Positions 53,260-62,200 of a stretch of DNA of 64,000 nucleotides are shown one piece after another. This DNA comes from Porphyrobacter sp. TH134 (GTDB taxonomy: Bacteria; Pseudomonadota; Alphaproteobacteria; Sphingomonadales; Sphingomonadaceae), in assembly GCF_002855495.1 (NCBI RefSeq), contig NZ_PKRO01000002.1, forward strand, positions 62,001-126,000, written 5' to 3'. Each line of letters opens with the position of its first letter. Position 1 is the stretch's first letter. A program made the translations under genes and the position numbers. The notes below the pieces were generated by a model. The model was not told the DNA's origin. It saw nothing but the letters and a program-made list of their open reading frames with translations, and did not search any database.

Positions 53260-54087
53260 ATGCCGCAGAAAATCCCCTACTGGCACGTCGACGCCTTCAG
53301 CGCCCGGCCATTTGGCGGCAATCAGGCGGCGGTGATGGTGCTGGACGAATGGCTGCCGGATGATGTGCTGGTGGCCATCGGGGCGGAAAACCTGTTTGCC
53401 GAAACCGCCTTCGTCGTGCGCGATGCCACCGGCGCCGCAGACTGGGAGCTGCGCTGGTGCACCCCCACCTATGAAATCGCGCTGTGCGGCCATGCCACCC
53501 TTGCCAGCGGGCATGTGCTGCTGACCCGCGATGGTGAAGGGCAGGCGCGCCAGCGCGTGACGTTCCGGACCCGCAAGTCAGGTATCCTTGAGGTGGTGCG
53601 CGCCGGGGATGGCTATGAACTGGCGCTTCCCGCGATTGCCACCCAGCTAGACACCGCGGCCCATCAGGCCGAGGCGATCCGCCTGCTTGGGGCCGAGCCG
53701 CTGGACATTGCCCGCTCGCCGCTGGGCTACAACATCTACCTCTATGACAGCGAAGCCACCATCCGCGCGTTGACGCCTGATATACGGGGTCTGGAACGGC
53801 TCGGCAGCGACCAGTTCATCGTGACGGCCCCGGGCGACAAGACCGATATCGTCAGCCGCGTGTTCGTGCCGGGCGGCGGGGTCGACGAGGATAGCGTCAC
53901 CGGATCGGCCCATGCCGTGCTGACGCCCTATTGGGCCGCGCGGCTGGGGCGGAGCAGCTTTACCGCGCATCAGGCCAGCACCCGCGGCGGTGATCTGACC
54001 TTGCGGCTTGCCAAAGACGAAGACGGCGGCCGCGCATGGCTCGGCGGGCCCTGCGTGACCGTGGTCGAGGGTGCATTTTACCTCTGA
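53260..54087 (+). CDS. PhzF family phenazine biosynthesis-like isomerase
   Basis: A 275-residue PhzF/YHI9 fold protein. VDAFSARPFGGNQAAVMVLDEW opens the fold, and NLFAETAFVV holds the conserved catalytic glutamate. The second half shows FVPGGGVDEDSVTGSAHAVLTPYWAARLG. The physiological substrate is unknown; no other phenazine genes are nearby, so a phenazine role is unlikely. The start MPQKIPYW has GAGG upstream. Probably co-transcribed with pdxH. Confidence 0.93.
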   Translation: MPQKIPYWHVDAFSARPFGGNQAAVMVLDEWLPDDVLVAIGAENLFAETAFVVRDATGAADWELRWCTPTYEIALCGHATLASGHVLLTRDGEGQARQRVTFRTRKSGILEVVRAGDGYELALPAIATQLDTAAHQAEAIRLLGAEPLDIARSPLGYNIYLYDSEATIRALTPDIRGLERLGSDQFIVTAPGDKTDIVSRVFVPGGGVDEDSVTGSAHAVLTPYWAARLGRSSFTAHQASTRGGDLTLRLAKDEDGGRAWLGGPCVTVVEGAFYL

Positions 54088-54119
54088 CCCCCCCTCCTCT
54101 CAAGAGGAGAGCGAAGGGG
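54088..54119. terminator. hairpin between convergent PhzF and serine hydrolase genes
   Basis: CTCCTC/GAGGAG (54094-54099 with 54104-54109, loop TCAA), extended by CCCC/GGGG across a small bulge. There is no poly-T tract, so termination is only probable. The same CCCCTCCTCTCAAGAGGAG style recurs in sphingomonad genomes. Confidence 0.5.
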
Positions 54120-54121
54120 CG

Positions 54122-55267
54122 CTACCTGACCGGATAAAGTTCGAGAATATCCGCCGCCTGCTGCAACATCGGCGGACGTTCCTTGCTGTCCGAATGGCCA
54201 AGCCTGACCAACGTCACGCGCTGGCTGGGCGACACCAGCACATATTGCCCCATATGCCCGATCAGGCTGAACACGCTTTGCGGCGCCCGGTCGGGAAACA
54301 GCGGGTGCGCCGACGGATCGGTGCCGGGGATCGGACGGTTCAGCCAGGTCTGGAACCCGTAATGCGGACTGGCGGGCGAGGGCGAGATCATCGCTTCAAC
54401 CCAGCGCTGCGGCACCAATTGCTCGCCGCCCGGCGCGCGGCCTTTGAGGCGCAGCATTTCGCCCAGCTTGGCCCAGTCGCGCGCACTCGCGTGCATCAGA
54501 CTGCCGCCGATCAAGGTGCCGCTCGCATCGAATTCGGGCACCATGCTGGTCATGCCGAGCGGGCCCAGCAGCCGTTCCTGCAAGTAATCCGCGACCGCCT
54601 TGCGCCGCGCTTCCGGCTTGTCGCTGCTGGTCAGGGCGCGCGCGGCGATGTCGGCCAGAATCACGCTGGTGTTGGAGGAATATTCGAACACCTTGCCCGG
54701 CTCGGCTTCCAGCGGCTGTTCTTCGGCCCACTTGGCCATGTTGTCGCGCCCATCGAGGAACAGCATCCGCACTTCGGAGGATTCGTAGGGCGGATCGCCG
54801 GCTTCGGTGTGGCGCAAACCGCTGCGCATCTGGAGCAGGTGGCGCAGCGTGATTTCCCCGCGCGGATCGCCCTGCCGCTGCCACAGGGGGACAGGGGCGG
54901 GCTCGTCCAGCGCCAGCAGGCCATCGGCCACCAGCATCCCGATCAAGACGCCGGTGACGGTCTTGGCCATCGACCAGCTGACAAAGCGGGTGTCCGGATC
55001 ATAGCCGGGGCCATAGCGTTCGGCGGCCAGCTTGCCCCCCGCCATCACCACCACCGCGCGCGTTTCGCCAAGGCCGGCTTGCGTAAACAGGTCGTCGATC
55101 TGGCGGGCCAGCTGGTCCTTGGGTGCGCCGGCGTCGGGCGTCACCGCCGCCAGCGCTTCGGGCGAAAGCGGCTGTTCGGCGGTCGGCGCGGCCCCGCAGC
55201 TGGCGAGCATCAGCAGGACTGGCGCGAGGGGAAACGCGCGGTTAAGGACAGCTTCGTTGAGGGTCAT
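54122..55267 (-). CDS. class C beta-lactamase-related serine hydrolase (lipoprotein)
   Basis: A 381-residue exported serine hydrolase. The N-terminus AFPLAPVLLMLASC is a lipobox with Cys20. FVSWSMAKTVTGVLIGMLVADGLL contains the SxxK nucleophile (SMAK). FEYSSNTSVILADIAARAL provides the YxN-like motif and SLIGHMGQYVLVSPSQ takes the KTG position with GHMG, which differs from true beta-lactamases. It is probably an esterase, peptidase or penicillin-binding-like enzyme. The start MTLNEAVLNR is chosen for the signal peptide. It is divergent from the gene at 55303. Confidence 0.85.
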   Translation of the reverse strand: MTLNEAVLNRAFPLAPVLLMLASCGAAPTAEQPLSPEALAAVTPDAGAPKDQLARQIDDLFTQAGLGETRAVVVMAGGKLAAERYGPGYDPDTRFVSWSMAKTVTGVLIGMLVADGLLALDEPAPVPLWQRQGDPRGEITLRHLLQMRSGLRHTEAGDPPYESSEVRMLFLDGRDNMAKWAEEQPLEAEPGKVFEYSSNTSVILADIAARALTSSDKPEARRKAVADYLQERLLGPLGMTSMVPEFDASGTLIGGSLMHASARDWAKLGEMLRLKGRAPGGEQLVPQRWVEAMISPSPASPHYGFQTWLNRPIPGTDPSAHPLFPDRAPQSVFSLIGHMGQYVLVSPSQRVTLVRLGHSDSKERPPMLQQAADILELYPVR

Positions 55268-55302
55268 CGCGCCCTCATTCCCTGAAGCATGAAGGCTTGG
55301 CA

Positions 55303-55671
55303 ATGGCGAAATCACCCGCTGCGCGCAGTGCGCCGCGACCTCAGGCGGGTCGGTCCAGACGCTGGGGGCTGTGGGTGCTGGCGATCGTCGCCGTGGGCAT
55401 CAGTGGGGCGGCGTGGGCGTTTCGCGAACCGATCAACGGCTATGCCAGCATTGCGTCGGCCTATTCGGCGCGGGTGGGCTGTTCGTGCCGGTTTGTCGCC
55501 GGACGCAGCCTTGAAGATTGCCGCAAGGACAAGCTGGCAGGGATGGAGGCCGTGACCCTGCGCGACGATCCCGAGGCCAAAAGCGTCACCGCCCGCTTCC
55601 CGCTGGTGGCCGAAGCCACCGCGACCTACCGCAAGGGATATGGCTGCGTGCTTGAGCCTTACGAGGGTTAG
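55303..55671 (+). CDS. small membrane-anchored protein with cysteine cluster, unknown function
   Basis: A 122-residue protein. A basic N-terminus of 20 residues precedes one membrane helix ([20 protein letters not shown], about 21-40). The periplasmic part has [23 protein letters not shown] with three cysteines and one more at [16 protein letters not shown] lies 7 bases before the ATG. I do not recognise the family. The stop overlaps the convergent mnmA stop by 4 bases. It is divergent from the serine hydrolase gene, 35 bases apart, so both may share a regulatory region. Confidence 0.75.
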   Translation: MAKSPAARSAPRPQAGRSRRWGLWVLAIVAVGISGAAWAFREPINGYASIASAYSARVGCSCRFVAGRSLEDCRKDKLAGMEAVTLRDDPEAKSVTARFPLVAEATATYRKGYGCVLEPYEG

Positions 55672-56837
55672 GCTTCAACCCTTTCGGTCGAATCGATCCA
55701 TCCGCCGCCGACAACACGCTCTCCGGCATAGATCACCGCCGCCTGTCCGGGGGCGACGCCATATTCGGGGGTCTCGAACCGGATCGTAACCGCCGCGCCG
55801 TCGCCCAGCGCGCCTTCGAGCGTCACGGGCACCGGCTTGGCGAGGCTGCGCACCTTGGCGGTCAGCGGCTCGCCATCCAGCAGGCCGATACGGTTGGTTT
55901 CGGTCACGCGCGCGGCGTTCACTGCCAGCATCCGCTTCGGCCCGACCCGAACCTCGCGCGCAGCGGCATCAAGGCCGATCACATAGAGCGGTTCAGGCTG
56001 TCCGCCGATTTCGAGGCCCTTGCGCTGGCCCACGGTGAAGTGGACGATGCCCTTGTGCGTGCCGAGCGGCTCGCCGGTGGCGGCGTGGACGATGGCGCCG
56101 GGGGCCGCGCCCTCGGGGCGAACCTTGGTGACGATCTTCGCATAATTGCCATCGGGCACAAAGCAGATGTCCTGCGAATCGGGCTTGGCCGCGTTCCTGA
56201 GGCCTGCTGCCTCGGCCAGTTCGCGCACCTGCGGCTTGGGCATTCCGCCCAAGGGAAAGCGCAGGTAATCAAGCTGGGCTTCGGTGGTGCCGTAGAGAAA
56301 ATACGACTGATCGCGCGCCGGATCGAAGGCGCGGTGCAATTGCGGGCCGTCCGCCGTCATCACCCGCCGGACATAATGCCCGGTCGCCAGACAATCCGCG
56401 CCCAGTTCGCGCGCCATGCGGAACAGGTCGGTGAACTTGGGGCCCATATTGCAGCGGATGCAGGGCACCGGCGTGCGCCCGGCAAGATATTCGTCGGCGA
56501 ACTGTTCGACCACGTCCTCGCGAAAGGCGCTTTCGTGGTCGAAGACGTAATGCGCAATGCCCAGCCGGTCGGCCACGGCGCGCGCATCGCGGATATCGTC
56601 GCCCGCGCAGCACGCGCCCTTGCGGCCTGTTGCCGCGCCATAATCATAAAGCTGGAGCGTGATGCCGATCACCTCCGCCCCGCTGGCATGGGCAAGCGCG
56701 GCGACCACCGAGCTGTCGACCCCGCCGCTCATCGCCACGACGATCCGGCAATCGGCCGCAGGGCGCGGCAGATCGAACAGCGCGGCGGCATCGGGCCCGG
56801 TGATCGGGCTGGCGGCAAGAAGGTCGGGCGTTTCCAT
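55668..56837 (-). CDS. mnmA: tRNA-specific 2-thiouridylase MnmA
   Basis: A 389-residue ATP pyrophosphatase that makes s2U34 in tRNA. The PP-loop is [16 protein letters not shown] (about residues 31-46). The catalytic cysteines are in [12 protein letters not shown] and [31 protein letters not shown] and a C-terminal beta-barrel follow. The start [10 protein letters not shown] is chosen; the frame runs 69 codons further but without homology. It complements MnmE and MnmG, which modify C5 of the same nucleotide. Confidence 0.96.
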   Translation of the reverse strand: METPDLLAASPITGPDAAALFDLPRPAADCRIVVAMSGGVDSSVVAALAHASGAEVIGITLQLYDYGAATGRKGACCAGDDIRDARAVADRLGIAHYVFDHESAFREDVVEQFADEYLAGRTPVPCIRCNMGPKFTDLFRMARELGADCLATGHYVRRVMTADGPQLHRAFDPARDQSYFLYGTTEAQLDYLRFPLGGMPKPQVRELAEAAGLRNAAKPDSQDICFVPDGNYAKIVTKVRPEGAAPGAIVHAATGEPLGTHKGIVHFTVGQRKGLEIGGQPEPLYVIGLDAAAREVRVGPKRMLAVNAARVTETNRIGLLDGEPLTAKVRSLAKPVPVTLEGALGDGAAVTIRFETPEYGVAPGQAAVIYAGERVVGGGWIDSTERVEA

Positions 56838-56959
56838 GGATGCTGCGCCTATAGCGATGCTGCGCCCGCTTCGCCAGTGGGGCCAAATCTGCGCCCCGAT
56901 CCTGGGCCCGATCTTGCCCCCTGATCTTGCCTGCCCGTCCAGCACTATTCCTAAGCTAG

Positions 56960-56980
56960 GGTAAATGCCGGTTTTACCGG
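56960..56980. promoter_or_regulatory. candidate operator upstream of the sciP operon
   Basis: An inverted repeat GGTAAA-N7-TTTACC at 56960-56978, overlapping a second small hairpin CCGGT-TTT-ACCGG. Its position, 30-50 bases before the first gene of the sciP operon, suits a regulator-binding site. No known consensus is assigned. Confidence 0.35.
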
Positions 56981-57012
56981 ATTTTGACGCACTCGGGTTA
57001 GACAAGGGGATG

Positions 57013-57459
57013 ATGTTCGAAAAAGCAAAGCCACGCAGTGCCATCCAAGGCGCGCCGGGAACGGGTTATCCGGTCGAGGGCCGGTCACATTTGTCCGCTG
57101 CCGTGGCGGTCAGCGCAGACGACCGATTCGCCGGCAGCGCGGCGCGGCGGGCAGGGGACGCGCTGCGCGCGGTGGAATGGAGCGAATTGACCGCCCGCCT
57201 CAACGCCGCGCGCGACTTGCGCTTGCTGCTGCGCACCGAATCGCAGGCCCCGATCGAAGCGGTCGCAGCCAGCTTTGGCGATGCAGCCGCCAGTTACTTT
57301 GCGCTTCTGGATGATAGCGAACCTGGCATTAACCATACTACTTTAGAGCAATCTAAAGCTCTGGATGCGATGGTCGGAACGAGCAAAGCAAACCGCCATG
57401 GTGACGCGGCCGGATTTTCATCCGACGCGGTCCGCGGCGCGGCGAGAGACACACAATGA
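57013..57459 (+). CDS. hypothetical protein encoded directly upstream of sciP
   Basis: About 148 residues. The frame opens upstream at 56965, but the inverted repeat there suggests a start at 57010 or 57013 ([12 protein letters not shown]), with GGGG just before. The body is Ala-rich and helical ([35 protein letters not shown]), followed by [21 protein letters not shown], without signal peptide or membrane segment. It resembles sphingomonad hypotheticals next to sciP; function unknown. The stop overlaps the sciP start (ATGA), so it is translationally coupled to the CtrA-inhibitor gene. Confidence 0.72.
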   Translation: MFEKAKPRSAIQGAPGTGYPVEGRSHLSAAVAVSADDRFAGSAARRAGDALRAVEWSELTARLNAARDLRLLLRTESQAPIEAVAASFGDAAASYFALLDDSEPGINHTTLEQSKALDAMVGTSKANRHGDAAGFSSDAVRGAARDTQ

Positions 57460-57755
57460 TTGAGAACCAGGACATCCGCCCCGCACAGGTTATTGGCCCG
57501 CTTGGCGAGCCCCTGACCCTTGCTGACCTGCCTTCTCCTGCAACCAAGCGCTGGGTGGTGCGCCGCAAAGCCGAGGTTGTGGCAGCGGTGAACGGCGGGT
57601 TGCTGACGCTGGACGAGGCGCTGGCGCGCTATGGTCTGACGCTGGAGGAGTTCGCCTCGTGGCAACGCGCGGTCGATCGATCGGGCATGCACGGCCTGCG
57701 CGTCACCAAGATCCAGCATTACCGCGACCTCTACGAACGCCAGCTCAAATACTGA
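57456..57755 (+). CDS. sciP: CtrA inhibitor SciP (DUF1153)
   Basis: A 99-residue alphaproteobacterial cell-cycle protein. VIGPLGEPLTLADLPSPATKRWVVRRKAEVVAAVNGGLLTLDEALARYGLTLEEFASWQRAVDRSGMHGLRVTKIQHY matches Caulobacter SciP over its whole length. It includes a helix-turn-helix and the RRKAEVVAAV basic stretch. SciP binds CtrA and blocks CtrA-driven transcription in G1. The ATG overlaps the preceding stop. A small hairpin (GGCGGC/GCCGCC) follows the gene. Confidence 0.93.
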   Translation: MIENQDIRPAQVIGPLGEPLTLADLPSPATKRWVVRRKAEVVAAVNGGLLTLDEALARYGLTLEEFASWQRAVDRSGMHGLRVTKIQHYRDLYERQLKY

Positions 57756-57919
57756 CGCGGCGGCGATTGCCGCCTTATCCATGATCCCATGGCCTCGCCC
57801 GCGCTGCGGTGCGGGGCCTCGGTCGTTTGCGGCGCTTCTGCTTTCCAGCCTTTCGTCTAGGCAGCAAGTCATCGGTCGATGCGCGCATTGCGGCCAAGCG
57901 CCTGACATTCTATCAGGCA

Positions 57920-57953
57920 TTGCAGTTGGTGACTTAGACGAGTAATACACTCG
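57920..57953 (+). promoter_or_regulatory. sigma-70-type promoter with overlapping inverted repeat for the RND operon
   Basis: TTGCAG (57920-57925), a 17-base spacer and TAATAC (57943-57948). An inverted repeat CGAGT-N5-ACTCG (57939-57953) straddles the -10 box, suitable for a repressor. A hairpin GCCTGA/TCAGGC (57900-57918) lies just upstream. Confidence 0.55.
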
Positions 57954-58002
57954 GCATAACGCCTGCGTGCGGCGCGGCTTTGCCCCGAGTGAGGGAATGG
58001 CG

Positions 58003-59193
58003 ATGAATTACGAGACAACGATCAGGGCCGAGGCTGCCGACGGCGTCAGCACCGAATTGACGGGTGCGCGCGGCCTGCGTGCGCCTGCGATCCCGCGCTG
58101 GCTCACCCTCGGCGGGTTGGGCGTGTTCGGGCTGTTGCTGGCGATTGCCGCCTATTTCGCTTTGGCCGGCGGCGAGCCGGTCGCGGTGGATGATGACAAC
58201 TCGCAGGCGCCCTCTGTCACGGTCGTAACGCCGGGGAAGACCACCGTTGCCGGTGAAATCGAAGCGCCCGGCACGCTGGCGGCGCGGCGCCCCATGCCGG
58301 TGGGCGTGGTGGGCGAAGGCGGGCAGGTGCTGCGCGTGACCGTTGATGCGGGTGATTGGGTGCAGCAGGGTCAGGTGCTGGCGGTGATCGACCGTTCGGT
58401 GCAGGTCCAGCAAGCCGAAGCGCAGGCCGCGCAGATCGAAGTCGCGCGCGCCGATGCCAATCTGGCGCAGGCCAACCTTGACCGCGCCGCGCAACTGGTG
58501 GCGCGCGGCTTTGTCTCCAAGGCCGATGTCGACCGGCTGACCGCGACCCGCGATGCAGCTGTTGCCCGCGTCAAGGTGGCGCAGGCGCAGTTGGCCGAAC
58601 AACGCGCGCGCAACGAACGGCTGAATATCTATGCGCCCGCCACCGGCTATGTCCTTGCCCGCAATGTCGAGCCTGGTCAGACCGTTGGCGCCGGCTCGAC
58701 AGCCCTGTTCACCATCGCCAGCGGCGGCGAGATGGAAATGCTCGCCCAGCTTTCGGAAGAACAGCTCGCCAAGCTGTCGGTCGGCACGATGGCAACGATC
58801 ATTCCGACCGGATCGACCCAGCAATTTTCCGGGCAGGTCTGGCAGATCGCCCCTGTCATCGACCAGACCAGCCGTCAGGGCACAGCGCGGATCGCCTTGT
58901 CCTTCGCGCCCGAATTGCGGCCCGGCGGCTTTGCCACAGCCCGCATCAACAGCGGCAGCTTCAGCGCTACGGTGCTTCCCGAAAGCGCGGTGCTGGCCGA
59001 TGCGGAGGGCAGCTTTGTCTATGTGGTGGGATCGGACAACAAGGCCATGCGGCGCGCGGTCAAGACGGGCGCGGTGACGGCCAACGGGATCGCCATCACC
59101 GAAGGCCTGAACGGGACCGAGCGGGTGGTGCTGCGGGCCGGCGGGTTCCTCAATCCGGGCGAAACCGTCAACCCGCAACCCTTCAAAAAGTAA
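58003..59193 (+). CDS. efflux RND transporter periplasmic adaptor subunit
   Basis: A 396-residue membrane-fusion protein. One membrane helix (LTLGGLGVFGLLLAIAAYFAL, about 34-54) anchors it. The lipoyl-like halves are TLAARRPMPVGVVGEGGQVLRVTVDAGDWVQQGQVLAVID and NIYAPATGYVLARNVEPGQTVGAG. Between them is an alpha-hairpin rich in Ala/Gln. The beta-barrel and membrane-proximal domains follow. The start has GAGGG at 7-base spacing. It is the first gene of the operon with the permease, 78 bases apart. Confidence 0.93.
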   Translation: MNYETTIRAEAADGVSTELTGARGLRAPAIPRWLTLGGLGVFGLLLAIAAYFALAGGEPVAVDDDNSQAPSVTVVTPGKTTVAGEIEAPGTLAARRPMPVGVVGEGGQVLRVTVDAGDWVQQGQVLAVIDRSVQVQQAEAQAAQIEVARADANLAQANLDRAAQLVARGFVSKADVDRLTATRDAAVARVKVAQAQLAEQRARNERLNIYAPATGYVLARNVEPGQTVGAGSTALFTIASGGEMEMLAQLSEEQLAKLSVGTMATIIPTGSTQQFSGQVWQIAPVIDQTSRQGTARIALSFAPELRPGGFATARINSGSFSATVLPESAVLADAEGSFVYVVGSDNKAMRRAVKTGAVTANGIAITEGLNGTERVVLRAGGFLNPGETVNPQPFKK

Positions 59194-59271
59194 CGCATTC
59201 ATCCCCGCAAGCGCGCGGCGCGTAACTTGGGGGGGCAGGCCACAGACCGGCACAATACAGGCAGGAATATC

Positions 59272-62200
59272 ATGGCACTTCGCGACATCTCGGCCTGGTC
59301 AATCCGCAACCCGGTGATCCCGCTGGTGCTGTTCACCGGCCTGTTGTTCGCCGGGATCATCAGTTTCATGCGGATGGACGTGACCAATAACCCCGATGTC
59401 GACTTCCCCGCTGTCATCGTCAACATTGCCCAGCCCGGTGCCTCGCCGACCGAGATCGAGAACCAGATCACCCAGCGCGTCGAAAGCGCACTGCGGTCGA
59501 TCAGCGGGGTCAATTCGATCCAGTCGACCGCGCGCGAAGGCAGTTCCAACACCTTTGTCGAATTCGAGATCGGCACCAACCTGATCGAAGCGGTCAACGA
59601 GGTGGAAACCGCGATTGACGGGGTGCGCGGCAGCTTGCCCGACGGCATTCTGGAGCCGCAGGTATCCAAGGTCGACGTTGTGGGCGAACCGATCGGCTAT
59701 GTCGGGGTCGAAGCCAATGACATGACGCTGGAACAGCTCAGCTGGTTTGTCGATGACACGGTTGCCAAGCGGCTGCTCAAGATCGAAGGCATGGCCGAGG
59801 TCGAGCGGATCGGCGGGGTCGACCGGCAGATCGAGGTGATCCTCGATCCGACGCGGATGCAGTCCTTCGGCGTCACCGCCTCGCAGATCAACGCCGCGCT
59901 GCGCCAGAGCAACCTCGATGCCGCAGGCGGCCTTGCCGAGATCGGCGGCACCCGGCAGTCGCTGCGGGTGCTGGGCAATTCCGACACGGCCTTTGCGCTG
60001 TCGCAAACCCAGGTGCAGCTCGGCGGTGGCCGGACGGTGCGCCTGGCCGATATCGCGCAGGTGCGCGACGGTTTTTCGGAACGCACCTCGATCTCCGAAG
60101 TCGGCGGCAAGGAGGTCGTGAACTTCCTCATGAACCGCGCGCGCGGCGCATCCGACCTCACGGTCTATGATGCGGCGCTGGCAGAGATGGACAAGATCGA
60201 GGCGGAAAACCCCGGCGTCAAATTCATCAAGTTTTCCACCAGCACCACCTACACCCGCGGCCAGTACAAATCGTCGATGTGGGCGCTGGTCGAAGGCGCG
60301 GTGCTGGCCGTGGTGGTGGTCTTTATCTTTCTGCGCGATTGGCGCGCGACCTTTATCAGTGCGGTCGCCATTCCGCTGTCGGCGATCCCCACCTTCTTCT
60401 TCATGGATTACCTCGGCTTCAACCTCAATTTCCTGTCGCTGCTGGCGCTGGCGCTGGTGGCAGGGGTGCTGGTCGACGATGCGATCGTGGAGATCGAGAA
60501 TATCGTGCGGCATATGCGGATGGGCAAATCGGCCTATCAGGCGAGTATCGACGCGGCTGACGAAATCGGCCTGCCGGTGGTCGCCACCAGTTTCTGCATT
60601 GTCGCGGTGTTCCTGCCGGTCGGCCTGATGCCGGGCGTGTCGGGTCAGTTTTTCCAGAATTTCGGTATCACCGTGGTGATCGCGGTGCTGATGAGCCTGG
60701 CTGTGGCGCGGATGTTGACGCCGCTGATGGCGGCCTATTTCCTCAAGGCCAAGGGCCATGCCGAACACGGCGAAGGCCCGCTGATCGATGCCTATATGCG
60801 CGTGCTGGCCTGGACGCTGGATACCGGCCGCATGGCCGTGCGCCGCGCCGGGCTCACTGGCCCGCGCCGCCGGATGCTGTATGTCCCCTCGCTGCTGCTC
60901 AGTGTGATCGCGTTGCTGCTGGTCTCGGCGCTGGCGATGTTCGAATTCGCCAATGGCTCCGTGTCGGCCAGCATTGCTGCGGGCGCCGGCGCGCTGCCGC
61001 CGTGGAAGGGTATCCTTGGGCTTGAGGTCCACAAGCAGATCGCCCTTGCGGTTTCGGCCGATACCAACGCGGCGCTCTACAAGGTTGTCGCCAAGGTATT
61101 TGAAGTGGCGCTGGTTCTGCTGGTGTCGCTGCTGTCCTTCCTTGCGGCTTTCGCCACCTTCAAGCTGATCGAGCTGCCCGGGAACGGCGACAGCCGGTTT
61201 GGACAGGGCACGCGCTGGCTGACCGCGCGGTTTTACGATCACCGCATCTGGATGGTTGGCATTGGCTGGTTTTCCTTCCTCGTCACGATCCTGCTGTTCG
61301 GCCTGATCCCCGGCCAGTTCCAGCCGACCATCGACGATGAAAACAGCCGCGTCGAAATCGAGATGGTGCCCGGCACCACGCTGGCGGAAACCCGCCGGGT
61401 GGTGAATGCCGTTGGCGATATCCTGCGCGACGAGCCTGAGGTTGAGCGCTTGCTCGAACGGATCCGGCTGGGCGAAACCTCGTCGATCTTCGTCAAGCTG
61501 AAGGAAGACCGCGCGCGCACCTCGGTTGAGTTTGAGCGTGAGTTGGCGCCCGAGCTGGCGAAGTTCCCCGATGCCCGCGTGCGCTTCCAGTCGCAGTCGG
61601 GCGGGTTCGGGTCGGGCCGCGATATGACCGTGATGCTCGCCGGGTCCGATCCGGTGCTGCTCGATCAGACCGCGACCCGGCTGGTCGAGGAGATGAAAGG
61701 CCTGAAATCGCTGGTCGCCCCGCGCATCAGTGCCGATCTCAACCGCCCGGAAATCATCATCACCCCGCGTGACAAGATCGCCGCCGAACTGGGCGTCACC
61801 ACCGCCGCCCTGTCGCAGACGATCCGCATCGCAACGCTGGGCGAGATTGAACAGAACGCCGCGCGCTTCTCGCTGTCGGATCGCCAGATCCCGATCGTGG
61901 TGCGCCTGTCGGAGGCCGCGCGCACGGACTATCGCACGATCGAAAACCTGCCGGTTCCGCTCGCCAATGGCGGTTCGGTCCCGCTGAGCCGGGTTGCGGA
62001 CATCACCTTCGGCTCCGGCCCGACCGCGATCCAGCGTTACAACCAGAACCGCCGCGTGCTGGTGGGCGCTGACCTTGCTGCGGGCGTGCTGAAGGGCGAT
62101 GCCCAGACGCAGATCGATGCACTGCCGGTGCTGCAAGACCTGCCTGTCGGCGTCATCCGCGATGTGGTGGGCGAGGAAGAATGGCAGGCCGAGCTGATCG

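Noticed and set aside
55668-57044. A longer MnmA with 69 extra N-terminal residues
   Set aside because: The extension has no homology to the family and crosses the probable promoter region of the divergent operon; [10 protein letters not shown] directly before the PP-loop domain fits family length.
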